The position numbers and the translations under genes are program-made. Below, piece after piece: positions 1-13,300 of a stretch of DNA of 64,000 nucleotides; position 1 is the stretch's first letter; every line of letters begins with the position of its first letter. The stretch lies in assembly GCF_037038585.1 (NCBI RefSeq), contig NC_092523.1:46703501-46767500 (forward strand). The letters are read 5' to 3'. The notes beneath the pieces were generated by a model. That model had not been told where the DNA came from, did no database searches, and was given only the letters and a program-made list of their open reading frames with translations. Source of the DNA: Patagioenas fasciata (taxonomy: Eukaryota; Chordata; Aves; Columbiformes; Columbidae).

Positions 1-801
1 AGTATAGTAGGAAGTGATCTGAAGACATGAACTAGTCTGTCCTTTGACACAGAAGGAGAATCAGCTGTGCTTAAATCTTACGGAAGATTGTCTGTCAAGT
101 TCTTAAAACCTCCAGTGATAGGGATTCTTTAAATCCTCTCAATAGGCTGTACAAGTCTTGGTAGCTGGTTTTAATTAATATTTATCTGAATGTTTGTTGA
201 AACAATTTAAACTTATTACTTCTTAATTTAACAACAATAGACATCAGACAAAGGCAAAAAAACTCTTCATATTAAAAGACTTGCTACCCTGTTACCCTGT
301 TTCATCCTTGTGTGCACTTCTCTAGAATGAGCAACTATGTTTCTTTAACTTGTTCCTTCAGGTGGCATATCTCAAACTTGATTATTTGCTCCACTCTACA
401 CTATTAATAGAATCTTTCAGTTGCTCTCTGTCATTTTGAAGTGTATTCCTTCTGCCAATGTCTATTTTGCTTTTTCTGTATGCAGAATATGATCATTTTT
501 AAGTGTTGTACTGAAGAGGGACCACCTGACAGCTTTGAAGTCTTTATGTTCCAGATGCAATTCCTGAATACTGAGCAGATCCATAAACAATAGCCAATAA
601 TTGCTGCTTATCTTAGAAAATAAAAACTAAAAAACATTAGCTTGGAGAGCCACAGTACCTGGGTTCTTATCCTGTCACAGGTTTGGGATATAGACATTAA
701 TGACATAATTACTGAAAAATCCCTGTGAAACTGAATTTCAATTCAATATGAAATTAACATACGAATGTATACAAGCATACTGTGTTTAGTGTTTAGATGT
801 A

Positions 802-1077
802 ATGAAGGCTGAGAGGAGACCTTATCACTCTCTACAACTGCCCGAAAGGAGACTGTAGCATGGAGGGTGTTGATCTCTTCTCCCAAGTAGCAAGTGATAG
901 GAGAAGAGGAAATGGCCTCAAGTTGCACCAGGGAGGTTTAGGTTGGATATTAGGAAAAAATTCTTCACTGAAAGGGCTGTCAGGCATTGGAACAGGCTGC
1001 CCAGGGAAGTGGTTTAGTTGCCATCCTTGGAGGTATTTGAAAAACGTGTAGATATGGCACTAAGGGACATGGTTTAG
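802..1077 (+). mobile_element. CR1 LINE 3' fragment
   Basis: Sense-oriented fragment matching the 3' end of avian CR1. It reads from AGGCTGAGAGGAGACCTTAT through AACAGGCTGCCCAGGGAAGT to TAAGGGACATGGTTTAG. The last part of the element and its octamer tail are missing. It lies in the intron upstream of the first exon seen here and stops about 48 bp before that exon's acceptor. Confidence 0.9.
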
Positions 1078-1125
1078 ACATAAGTCCCATCTTGATTTAA
1101 TTCATTATTTTGTTTAATAAACCAG

Positions 1126-1337
1126 GTACAATCATGGTAAAAGAGCCAAAGTCTCTTGATTATGAAGTTAAGAATAAAATACATCTTTCGGTTTTGGCTG
1201 AAAATAGCTTGAATTCAGCTCTCTGTGAAGTGACAGTTGTGATTCAAGATGTGAATGACAATGTACCTAAATTTGAGCAAAGCTATTACAAAGCATCAGT
1301 ATGGGAAGGCCAAAGTCCTAAAAGAGACATCATACAG
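1126..1337 (+). CDS. DCHS2: DCHS2 exon: end of one cadherin repeat and start of the next
   Basis: First coding exon in the window. The acceptor is AATAAACCAG before 1126 and the donor is CAG|GTAAGT at 1338. The exon starts with the last two bases of a codon and ends in phase 0. It encodes the distal half of a repeat (LDYE-type motif, then the calcium linker DVNDNVP at 1248-1268) and the first strand of the following repeat (FEQSYYKASVWEG). Earlier exons lie to the left of the window. The polypyrimidine tract is weak, and a CR1 fragment ends about 48 bp upstream of the acceptor. Confidence 0.85.
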
Positions 1338-4300
1338 GTAAGTGGAAATATATCTTCCCAAGCCCAGTGCTATAGCTAAAAAGAAGTTTAGTTGATCTGT
1401 TTGTGACTACAGTCTTGCTGCGTCTCTTCTGCACCACTGTCTCTTAAAGACTGAGACTGTGGTTCTTGATGTTGTTACTACTTTGCTTGGGTATCTAAAA
1501 TATTCAATGATTTTATTTTGGGACTTCATTTTAGATCTTTCATTCAGGTTTTTTAAGTTGAAAGGTAATTCTTTATTTTCTTAATAGTTGTGCAGCTGAA
1601 CTTTTTTTATTTAAATTTTTTTTCTTTTCTGTTTCTCTCTTCAAGCAGTTGAAAAATACCTTTCAAAGCTGTGATACTGGTTATAATATAGCCTGGGTCT
1701 TGCATTAATGCATCTACTGAAAGGGCTATAGCAATTGAAAAAAAAATACTTTAACTCATTAGACTAGTAGAATAAAACCCAAGCGTTCAATTTAAAGTCT
1801 GATGCCTGAAGAGCAGCTTTTCTCAATTTAAATGTGCAAACACTTCTTCCTCTGAATGGATCCATTCTCCAAAAGTGTTTCCAGCTGGGCATGTTAGAGC
1901 AAAAGAAGACATCAGTTGGACTAGAAGAACACATAATTTCCTTAGTACATGTTCTTGCATTGCAAGTCAGGTCACAGTGAGGGTAATGTTAGGTACTAAA
2001 AATATTCCTTCTCTAGAGAATAAATAAATGGAAAGCTACAAATGCCTCCAGGGCAAACTGATTAGAAACTGATGGACCTTGTGTTTAGAGAAACATATGT
2101 CCAGGAATGGAGAAGAATCAAAAGGCAGTCAACCTAGATGTGTAGTCAAAATTTTATGACAGAATATGTTCTGTTATGTTTCCTTTATTCAATCTGACTA
2201 GTCACCTCTGCTATGGTTTGGATCCTGTACTCATTATAATGCTTGTTCAGCAACCAGAAAAATATGAAGAAAACTCTTGAAAGAGTCAGAGGAGTCTTTG
2301 AGAAGCCTGCTCACTGCTGTTGAATGTTATCTATTCTGTTGGTTTTACAGCTTGCCTCGTCCTTTTTTACATTTTCTCATTTGTATTTAAAAAATGAATT
2401 AATTAACTATCCATGAAAGGACAGCTCTGCAAACTTAAAAATCATTATTTTATCCTGTTTCTGATGGAATATAACAGTAATACTTGAAGGGACAGTCCTG
2501 AACCACTGAGAAAGTGCATTCTTATGCACTAAACAGAGACAGCATTCTAACAGCAACCTTATAGCAATGCAAGCAGTATAAAATTATTACATTCACCCCC
2601 TGTGCTTTATGTAGCTGAATTTCAGATTACTCAGGGAAAAAATTCATGTGCATCCTATTGTGATTCATGAGCAGATTTTGTGACCTCACATGACATCATG
2701 TTGGGCACCAATATGATTATTTGGTTAAATCTGTGCAGTTGAAATGAAAGTAACCAGAAATAGATGATTGTTGTGTAAAGTTTTTCTTTCTGAAATTGCA
2801 TTCTGCCATTTTGAATTAAGCTTCAGTTTTGCTCCCAAACAGGTATTGGCAACTGACCTTGACGCTGGGCTAAATGGAGAAACTGAATACTCAATTGTAT
2901 CTGGTAATGAAAAAGCAGCATTTCTAATTGATTCAGCAAGAGGGATTTTAGCAACTACTACAGTCCTAGATCATGAAGACACTTCATCTTACAGGTTTGT
3001 ATGCAAGGTTCTTATAAAAATGTATTCTTTTGTTCACATTGAGATTCATCGTGTTGTGTATTTTGTAGTTTTCTGTTGATACCTGTCACCCAACAGAGCC
3101 TGGGCGCAAGCCAGACAGCACTGAGGATATCACTAAAGCTTCCCATTTGTGCTATGGATTCTTGCATACTTCTCAAATTCAGTGGAAGAAATATAGTCTT
3201 GTTTAGTCAATGTCAACACTTAGTGATATAAGTGAGCATGCCGATTCTCTATAGAAATGATGACAAGTTCCTAGATTTTAGTTTATGAACAACTGCATGA
3301 CCATTCCCTCTCTGGAATAATTTTTTATAAATACATAAAAACACAGAGAAAGCACTCAAACCAAATCCAAGAAACAGGGATGTGTTCTGTTCTTTAATTA
3401 GAATACAGTTCAAATTTTCTTCTCCATAATCTGATATAGATGGAAACACCTTACAGAAGCAGCTTTAAGCTGTCTTGTACTAAGTATTAGGTTTCTTCCT
3501 GTTTTCCAAGAAACTGGGAGTAAATATGACCAAATGGAGATGGCAGTTTATCTTTACAGTCATGACATAACTGGAATTAGAAAGCAAAAAATCATGCCTT
3601 GGAGAGAAAAATAATAGTATAAGGATTCATTAATACACCCTTTTTATGTACTGCAGTCTCTACAGAAAATCGATTTCTGTATATGTGTCAGTAGACAGTA
3701 GAAATTACCTTTTTTTTTTTTGTATTCCCCATATGGTTGTGGCATCAGTTAAAGTATTTGCAAGTTTTACTGTCCTCCGGGGCCTCAAAGTTTTAAACAT
3801 CCAATCACAATTCTTATGAACCAGAATAACTTTTAGAAAGCCACATCGTAATTATCAACTAAATATGATGTTTTAAAAAATATCAGTGTAATTTGATAAT
3901 AGTATCCTGAAGGAAATACTTTGGTTTAACTTAATATATAGACCAGGAGTTTATTTTTTAGTTTTTCACTGAATCAAAAACATCAGTTGTGATTTTTAGT
4001 CATTTAAGTAGTGTAATACATTTTATTTGTAGCTATTACTTTTAAAAGAATACCTGCAATAAATCCTTCAAAGAAAGGGTGTTTACTCTAAATGAAGCAT
4101 TGAACATGTAATAATTCTCTTGTCTTTTACTGGGAACCTGATTTATTTCTGTATTTATGTGGGAGCTTAGCATTTTAAATTGACAGGTTTTTTGAGGAAT
4201 CTGAAGCTTCATGTTCCTTCTCTTTATTAATATGTTAATATGTACATTGTTAGATTAAAAATGAATAGCAAAAGAACCTTTCAAAACTATTTTCCCGTTT

Positions 4301-7300
4301 AATTTCAAAATGTTACCATTGCTTCTTTCAAATTTGCAAGTTGTTTGTTTTGTCTAAATGGGAAATATTCATCCCCAGAAGCTCCAAGTCTTTTATAATA
4401 GGAGTTATAATGAAAGTATTGACAGAACCCTGGTTTTAATGCCTTGGCTGAGATGTTTTTATGATAATTTTTTTTTTCCTGAAACCTTAGAAAGTGATTA
4501 TTTTTAGTAAAATATTTCCATATGTATACCTTACCAATATTCATTCTAGCAAAAATACACTTTCTATATGGAATTACACATGGTCATCAATTGAATACTA
4601 GTCTACAATTCAAGTTACATATTCTGTCAGTGTGAGAAACCTCAAGGACATTCAGAGCAGAGCTGGTGTGGTTCAGGAATGGAAATGTTGCGATATGCAG
4701 CTTGGGTTACAGCCTTGGTATTCCATATTGTCATGTGAACATATAGGAAATAATACCTGTTTGACACTTTAAACAGAAATCATGACTTAGAAGGAGGAGG
4801 GAGAAATAAAGCACTCAAAAGATATGCAGGGAGACCCAAAAAATATGATGTGACATGCAAATGGTCGTTAGTACAGAAGACATTTAATTGAGATACCAGG
4901 CTCTGACTTGTACGTCCTTTTGCACAGGTTGATGGTGGGTTTTTTTTGGTTTGTTCCTTTTTTTAGAGCTAGTTCACACAGAGAGTAAACATCATTTTAT
5001 CTGCGCTTATCAGATTGTTACTTACTGTTTTCTTTACAGGTGTAAAATGGAAGCATACAGGCAAACTCTCTTAATTTGACAGTGAGATTCTAGGCCCACT
5101 AAAATCAGTGGGAACTTTGCTATTGTCAAATGGTGCATGTATTCAGGTTTTTCACTTCATCACTTACAATATAATAGCGAGGCTATTCTATATCTTTGCA
5201 GATGTTCTGGCTGAGTATTAGCTTGGATGTTTTCGTATTACCCAATTTTCACATTCCTGTTGTCCCTTTATAAACAATGAGGAGTGTCAGGCTCCTCCAA
5301 AGGACAACTGAAGATTTGATTCCTGCTCTGAATCACCAACTGGAGAAATGTGTGTCTTATTTGAAAGAGTCTTGCTAGTGAATTTAACCACCTACATTTG
5401 GTATGAAATGAGGTGAAATGGATACAGATGAATACTTTGTGTGATTTTGTTGTGACCTATAATCTTCTACACATTTTTCCTGCAAGACACAAAAAACCCC
5501 CTCAAGTCAACTTTACAGAAAGTAAGATGGAATTTAAGAGTTGCAATGAGGAGCAAGAGGGCTAATCTTTTTTTGTTTGTAATTTTTCCCCCGCTTACAA
5601 CATTGGTGGATAACCCTGTGACAGTTACTGCTTCTTTAATTGCAGGTTGGTTGTACAAGCTGCTGATAAAGGAAACCCCAGACTTTCTGCTACAAGTATT
5701 GTGAAGATACAAGTGTTAGATGTTAATGACAACGCTCCAGTTGTCCATCCACTAGGTGAAGTGGACGTCCCAGAAAGTAAGTGTGATAGTACAGCTGAGT
5801 TTTGTTAAGACTAGGATTTGTCAAACAGCAATATTGCTTTTGGTGATTTGTGTAATCAAGAGACTCTAGTAGAAAGGATAATGGATTGAATTAATACTGA
5901 AATATCAAAGTAAATTGTGATGTGCTTTTGTTCTCAGAGGTATTATTATTATTATGTTCAGACATTGTGTTTAAGAATAGTTTGGAGCAAAACCATAAGC
6001 AATTCAGAAAAAGGAAAACAAATTCTACAGAAATCCATCTATATTCTGTTCATTTTGGACTGCATTGTCATATTCTTCAAATGTCTTCAATTTCTGCTCT
6101 TCTCCAATAAACATAGTTGGTGTTAAAACCAGCATTGCTAGAAATGAGACATCTTGAACTTCATTGGGATGAAAGAATGAATTTCTGTAAATTTGAATGA
6201 AGCTTTAAAATGCTCTGTAGCTTGATCCAGTTGATGATCATGAAGAGGAGGACCCAGGACCTCCTGAGTTCTCAACCCAGTGTACATCTAGTATATTATG
6301 TGACATAAGCTTAATATTTGAAGACCTTGAATCTTAAGCCCAGCATTTTCAAATACAGGCATCATATATGTGATGCGTTAAGATATACAGATGAACGTTT
6401 ATGAAAATTTTGGTGCTGAAATTCCAGTACTCCTATTAACAAAAGATATCAAGGCTGTGTTTCTAGTGATATTTTTTTTAGCCTTTCCTAAATTTAGCTT
6501 CCACTGGTAATGGCAAGTACAGGAGTCATAGATGCACAGCAGCTGTAAACTACTGCCTACTTATTTACGTTTTTGTATTTTGTTTAATAATATTTGCTTG
6601 AGGACTTTACCCCACATGTTTGAGGCTTAATGCCCAAGGCATGCAAATAGTTTAGTTTCTGTTAGCTCCAGACTTTGTTAGATGGTCACTGATAGGTTTG
6701 TTTGCAATCCCTGGTACTGTCAATTTGGCACATGGCAAAAGCTGTCTGTATCCAGTTTCTCAGTCTCACAGGACTACACCTTGAGCTCTAAAGATTTTTG
6801 TGCCATGTACATCTGGTTAGTTGTCTCATCTCTCTCTAGTGGCCTTCTCCTCCTTTGGAAAAGCTTCAGAATTGCAATCACTGGCTCCACAAAGACCAGG
6901 GAACTCTGATGCCTCAGTTAAATATTTGTGTGGAGGTTTGACACCGTTCAATAAATTCATGTCACCTAAATGCATGTGAAAAACTATGGAAGTTCCTGTT
7001 ACTGGTGAAGAAGCAGTTATGGCTACATTGAATCTGGGAAAGTCTAAAGAAAACCTGAATTAAAATTGTGATAAAGCAGATGCATTTGAAGAAATCCACT
7101 ACTCTTTCCATAGCATTTCTGGATATTGCTCTTGTTCTTAAATACAAAGTCAAAATACAGCAAAAGCTAATACTGAAAGATTACATATATTTATGATTAA
7201 ATTTTACAAAATTGGCAAAATCTTCAGAAACTGTAACATCATCTTTTAGCTATGACTTATTTTGACAATTATTGTTACAGATGCCGTACCTGGTTTTGTA

Positions 7301-10300
7301 GTGACTCAGGTGTCAGCAAGTGATGAGGACTCCAGGCCAGCACTACAATTTGGTTTTATTTATGAAAATAGCCCTGGAATGACATTTGCCATTGATCAGC
7401 ACACGGGTGTGGTCACAGTGGTGAAACCATTAGATTTTGAAGAAACTGCTGTGTATAAGCTGAGAATCATAGTTTCAGATTCTTTACATCAAACAGAAGC
7501 AGAACTCACTATCCATGTTGTGGACATCAATGATAATCCACCAGTGTTTACTCAGGATTTGTATCAGGTGAGAACATGGCAAATGGACAACAAACAAGAT
7601 GTCTTTCCATGTATGCTGATAAGTAGTAGGAGTGCTTGTTTATATTTGTCTAAAAAATGCATTTGAGCACTGAGAAGGAAGGTCTCTGCAAACTACTGCT
7701 GAGCAGAAAGAGCAAGGCTCTTCTGGGAAACCCCAGCCCCTTCCCAGGAGTTCTACTAAAAAGACTGAGGGAATGTTCGGTTTTCATGTTTATTGTTTCT
7801 GACTTCAGAAGGAAAGTGGTGTGAATGATAGTTGCACTCTATACACCATGCATTCATCATTAGGAGTTACTGGATATAATCCAAACAAGGTTTGGAGAGC
7901 AGAGTGTAGTATTCGGAAGTTCCTTCTTCTGAGACAATAGTAAACAAATTGGTACATTTATTCTGGACCCATTACTATGGCATGAATTTCTTCATTTTCA
8001 GTCATACAGCTCCACAGAGGTGTGTAGCAAATGCCCCCATGGTAGGTTATATGCATATAGTTTGTAATGTGTCACCATGCCTTATAGCAATGGCACTCAT
8101 CTAGGGAGTGGGAGATACAAGTTTTGGCCTCCTCAACGTCCTCTACTAGACTGAGGAGGATATAGACTGTAGCTTTTAGACTTCTGGACAAGCATCTGAA
8201 CTGCTAGACTGTTGAAGTCAAGTTGTCCAACAATGTTTTAAAACAAAGCTAGTTTTGCTACTGTAGATAACCATGGGCCACTAAGTTGATTAAAGGAACT
8301 GGAGCATATGGCACATAAGGCTCTCAAGGGTAGGCAACTAAAAGGGTTTTCCCTGGCTTCATCAGCCCTAAGGCTGTGGGGCTTGGGCTAAGGCTCAGCA
8401 CATGAAATGGCTTGGTGTTAGGGTTAGGGTTCAGAGAGCGATAAACCCTGGAGCTCAAGGTGAAGTTAGGTTCCATAAGGCTGCCACAGGAAAGGTGAGG
8501 CTGCCCAGAGGAATTGTTTCCTTAGGACTTGGGCTGAGGCACAAGAGAGCCTGGAGCATGCATAGTTCAGCCTGGAGAAGAGTAGGCTCAGGGTGGATCA
8601 TACCAATGTGTGTACATACTGGTGGAGGGAGTAAAGAAGACAGAGCCAGACTCTCCTCTGTGGTGTCCAGTGACAGGGCAAGAGGCAGTGGGCACAAACT
8701 GAAATACATGAAATTCTGTTTAAACATCAGGAAAACCTTTTTTCAAAAAACTCTAACAGTGACTGAGCACTGGGGCAAGTTGCCCAGAGAGGTGGTGTAG
8801 TTTCCAGCCCTGAAGATGTTCAAAACTCACCCTGCTCTAGGTGATCCTGGTCTGAGCAAGGGTTGGACAAGATAATCTCCAGAGGTGCCTGCCAGCTTCA
8901 GCCATTCTGCAATGCTGTGAACTGGGCTATTTGCTTGACTGGATGCTTTTGTGTGTGTGGTGGATATACTCAGAGCCAAAAATATGAGTCACCACAGAAG
9001 GCTTATATTTAATAATGCTTCATTTATAGATCTCAGACAGGTTGAGTCAAGAAATAAGTCTTAACATTTGGTTTAGTAAAGAAATTTCAGCTTCTGAGAG
9101 TGTACAGGTGCAGCAGTTTAGTCAGTTGGAAAACTACAAGACAGACTGTAGGCACCCTTGAAACTTTCAGGTGCCCGAGTTGTAAGCATTTGTGTAAATT
9201 GCTCACTTAAACTCCTAAATCTAAGTTCTGAAGAAGATAAAAAAAAGCACTGTTAATGCTCAAATGATTTTTTAGACCTCACCTTAAGATTTCCTCAACT
9301 CTCATATGTATCTGATTTTGAAGAATAGTTTAGGCCAGTACTTACTTGTGCAAGTGCTAGGAATTTTTTTGTAGATCAAAGCAGACATTACAGGCAGGGT
9401 CATTAACTGATGCAAAACAGTATAGCTCTATTGACTGCTGATGTAAACAGCTGAGCTTCTCTCTCCACAATCCTGATGTTTTGATGTGTTCCCTGGACAG
9501 TAAGATACACCGCGTCTTTTCAGTTGATGATATGTGTAATTCCCTATTCATAATTGTGTAGTTTTTACCCTCTTATTATCTTCTCATATGTTTTCGTGTT
9601 CATACTTTTCATGTATATTTTCATGTATATACATATATATATATATGGCTATTATATACATATAATCCTTCTGTTAAAGTGATTTAAACTAACACTTAAA
9701 GTTATGACAAAGGTAGCTGCTGCATCATACTGTTCATTTGAAATTGGATTTATAAGGTGAAAGGAAACTTTGGTCACAGAAATACTGTATCTGGAGTTCA
9801 AATAATGGAACTCTTAAGAAGGGAAAGGACTTTCATGGTTTCCTAGATTATATGAAGAAAACAGGGAGCATTTGAAAAACTGAATTCTAGGAATAATCCA
9901 GTGATGATTAAGTGATCTAGTACTGGAATTTTCAACATACATGTGTTGGGTTTTTTTTTAATATTCAATCATATATTCCAGATGGGGACTGCAGACTGTA
10001 TTCCGTGTATGAAAATCAAGGTGTTTCTGAAAGCAAGGAGAAAAGCCAATTTTAGTTGCAGTCCATTGTAGGTATTCCTTCCATTAGTATACCATTGAAA
10101 AAAGAGATTCAATGATTCATGAACTCATTGTCATAATGAACTACCACTAGATGTAGAACTAGATGGGTTTTACTACAGTATAAACTTTACTATTAATTTC
10201 AGCTGTATTGTATGCATCATTTTCAGTAGCTCAACTCTTTATGGTTTTGTCCCAGAAAAAAATGACTAGGTGAAACTTTTTCCAAAGCTGGGAACTGTGT

Positions 10301-13300
10301 TTGGTGTGTTTGTTTTGTTTTGTTTGTTTTGGGTTTTTTTTTTGTTTTGTTTTTTTCTTCTTTCGTTCTTTCGTTCTCTTTCCCCAGTTATAATAAATGA
10401 AGGTATGGTATTTTTTATGTTAAAAATCTTTTATTAAGCTCTTTCAAACCTGTAATTTTGGTTTATATGGTTTATATGTTAGGTGAGCATGCCAGAACTC
10501 ATTTCTATGGATTCCACTGTTCTGACCGTTTCTGCTGTGGATAGGGATTCTGAGCGTAATGGAATGGTTTCCTACAAAATCCTCTCTCCCTCTGAGGGAT
10601 TTGCTGTTGATCACAAGAATGGTGAGTCTGTAAGCATTGTTGTTCATTTCAGCTTTTTCAGTGTAAATTCAAGTGTCATATTGCACTTCCTCACCTGTTG
10701 ACAGTGATCACTTGAATTCTCGAAATCTTTGGTGACTAAAGTCCACTATATGTTTTGGCTAAATCTGTCACTATCACTGAAGAACTGAAAGCGTGAAAAA
10801 CTGGAGTTCCCAGTTTATTCTTGAACCACGCACAAGGCAGGTAGTCACAACATCCTATAGGTGCTACTTCTCTAGCATGATTTAATAGAGAAGTTGCTGT
10901 ATGCTTTGCATTGTTTCATAACATTTCAGCTCATGTATTAGGTTTCATTCAATTGAAGTTTATACTTATTATTTTTTAGTAGAAGTTGAACCTATCATAG
11001 TGGAGCTTCTCTACAGCGTGGGCAGTATGTTTGTAAGGTTGCTTATTTATGGAGCTTACATTATCCTATAGTCCTAAATGGAATTTAAAAGTTTTCCAAA
11101 TTGAGAACACTCTTTCCAAAGTTCATAATTTTCTTAGATAGTTAAGAGATTTACCATTTTAAATTTTCTGGCCTAATGTTCCAGCACTCTGTGAGATTGA
11201 AAACTGTGTGTGTGTCACTCTGTACACATGTGTACATACAATTTTTGCTAATACCAGCCTCAGAGATTACTAGATACTGCAAAAATTATATGCAACTATT
11301 GTTCAGTGAGCAACTTCCTATGATTTGTTTGCTGTTGCTGGGTGTTTATGAGAGGTGAAATTTTGAACACTGTGTTGTTTGGGTGATGGCAACTACAAAC
11401 ACTGAAAATATTAACGTCTCATCCAGTTAAAGCTGTTTTCTGTTTTACCCATTTGTTGCTCTGTATTCACCAACCTGTCTGTGGTTAACGGTTGATTTCA
11501 ACTGTGGTCAGAAAACTGTCACACAGTGTTGACTCTGTGGTGCTTAGCTATACACTGTGAAGAGTGAAGTAGAAGTAGATGGCTTATTAAAATAAGAGTC
11601 AGAATGGTTTGGGCTGGAAGGGACCTTTAAAAATCATCTGGTCCAACTCCCATGTTTAGATAAGCAATTTGAATGAAACGTGTTTATATAACTTACTGGC
11701 AAACCTGTCCAAATAGCAAACATGCCTATAATGCTGTTACTGGATTGCAAGCTGTTCTACTTTAACCCCAGCTGGCAACTAGGACCACACAGCTGCTCAC
11801 TCACACCCCACAAGTGGGACAGGGCAGAGAGTTGAAAGAGGGGGAAGGAAAAAATCCCATGGGTTGAGATAAGAACAGATTAATAGAACATCAAAGGAAG
11901 ATAACATAATAAAAACAATAGTCTATACAGAACAAGTAATGCACAATGCAGTTGCTCGCTGCCCACGACACCAATAGCCAGTCATTTCCCAAGCAGCAGT
12001 ATTTGCCCCCTGACCAGCACCAGTTTATTTACTGAGCGTGACATCATATGGTATAGAACACCTCTTTGGCCAGCCTGGATCAGCTGTCCTAACTATGCTC
12101 CCTCCAGCTTCTTGTGCACCTACAGCCTTCTGGCTAAAAGTCCTTGACTTGATATAAACATTGTTTGGCAACAACCAAAACATCAGTGTATTATCAACCT
12201 TCTTATCACACTAAATGCAAAACACAGCTACTAGGAAAAAGAACTAACTGTATCCCAGCCAAAATCAGGGCACAAGCAAAACATGAGAACTAACGACTTT
12301 CAGTAATGAACTTGCACAGCATAGCACCTTTAATAAGGAGCCTAAATTCCCTTAGCTTTATTTTGCCTTTTGTTTTCTGCAGTTGGTATGTTCAGCCTGC
12401 TATGAGAAAGAGAAGTTCTTGCTCATCTGAATGCAGTCTCTGTATTTGATACTGCATCATTGTGGGTAGACTTTGCAGCATTAACTATGGTTTCTTAGAG
12501 TTACTTTGGGGTGTGTGGACATTACATTTGAATCATTTTCAAATATGACAGATTAGATTCAGCTTTTGGAATCACATTTACTTGTCTTAGTGAGTGTGGG
12601 GTTTTATTAATTCTGTTTTATTTTCAGGTTCGGTGTTCACTGTGGGACCAGTGACTCACCTGGAAAGGATTTCCATTATCCAGCTCCTGATAGAAGCCAC
12701 GGATGGTGGCAGTCCCACTCTGAGTGCAGTTGCCTCTGTAGAGGTGCACGTAGAAGATGCAAATAACTATGCCCCTCTGTTCACCAGGGAGCTGTACAAT
12801 CTCAGCGTGAGTGAGGATGCCTCCATTGGAGAGAGTATTCTCACATTTTCAGCCATCGATTATGACTGGACACATGAAAACACATACGTTGAATACACTA
12901 TTATTGATGGTAATGCTGAGAATTTATTCTCTGTGGAAGCAAGTGTTATGGAGTCAGAAACATCCTACAAACTTGTTGGCAGTCTTGTTTTGAGCAGTGT
13001 TCTCGACAGGGAAGTGGCTGCTTCTCACCGTTTGGTCCTCCTTGCTTCTGATCGTGGAACACCCTCCTTAAATTCAACTGCTACTGTGCTCATAACTGTG
13101 CTGGATGTTGATGATAATCCTCCAGTATTTAGCAGCCCAGAATACCATATTCGTGTCAAAGAAAGCGTCCCTGTAGGTAGTCACATCACTGAAGTTTCAG
13201 CAACTGATTGTGATGCAGGCACTAATGCAGAGATCACTTATGCTATCGTTTCTGGAAATGACAGGGGACATTTTCACTTGGATGGGAAAACAGGATCAGT

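Larger units (their letters stand above)
7568..10482 (+). other. DCHS2 intron, 2,915 bp
   Basis: Largest intron in the window. It contains a sense CR1 fragment at about 8553-8925, a short TTAGGG-like stretch at 8418-8431, an AT dinucleotide run near 9630-9650, and a T-rich GTTTT/TTCG microsatellite at about 10300-10380, about 100 bp before the next exon. No gene is recognised within it. Confidence 0.75.
10622..12627 (+). other. DCHS2 last intron, 2,006 bp
   Basis: The intron before the terminal exon. It contains an antisense CR1 tail (about 11598-11655) and a complete antisense solo LTR (11753-12272) with a 5-bp target duplication. The rest is AT-rich with no recognised feature. It ends with the strong acceptor tract TTTTATTTTCAG. 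Confidence 0.8.

Noticed and set aside
8418..8431. Interstitial telomere
   Set aside because: Only two TTAGGG units, which is well within chance expectation.
8402..8800. 132-codon open frame in a DCHS2 intron
   Set aside because: Most of it lies in a CR1 fragment; the C-terminal part reads like the CR1 ORF2 end, not a host gene.
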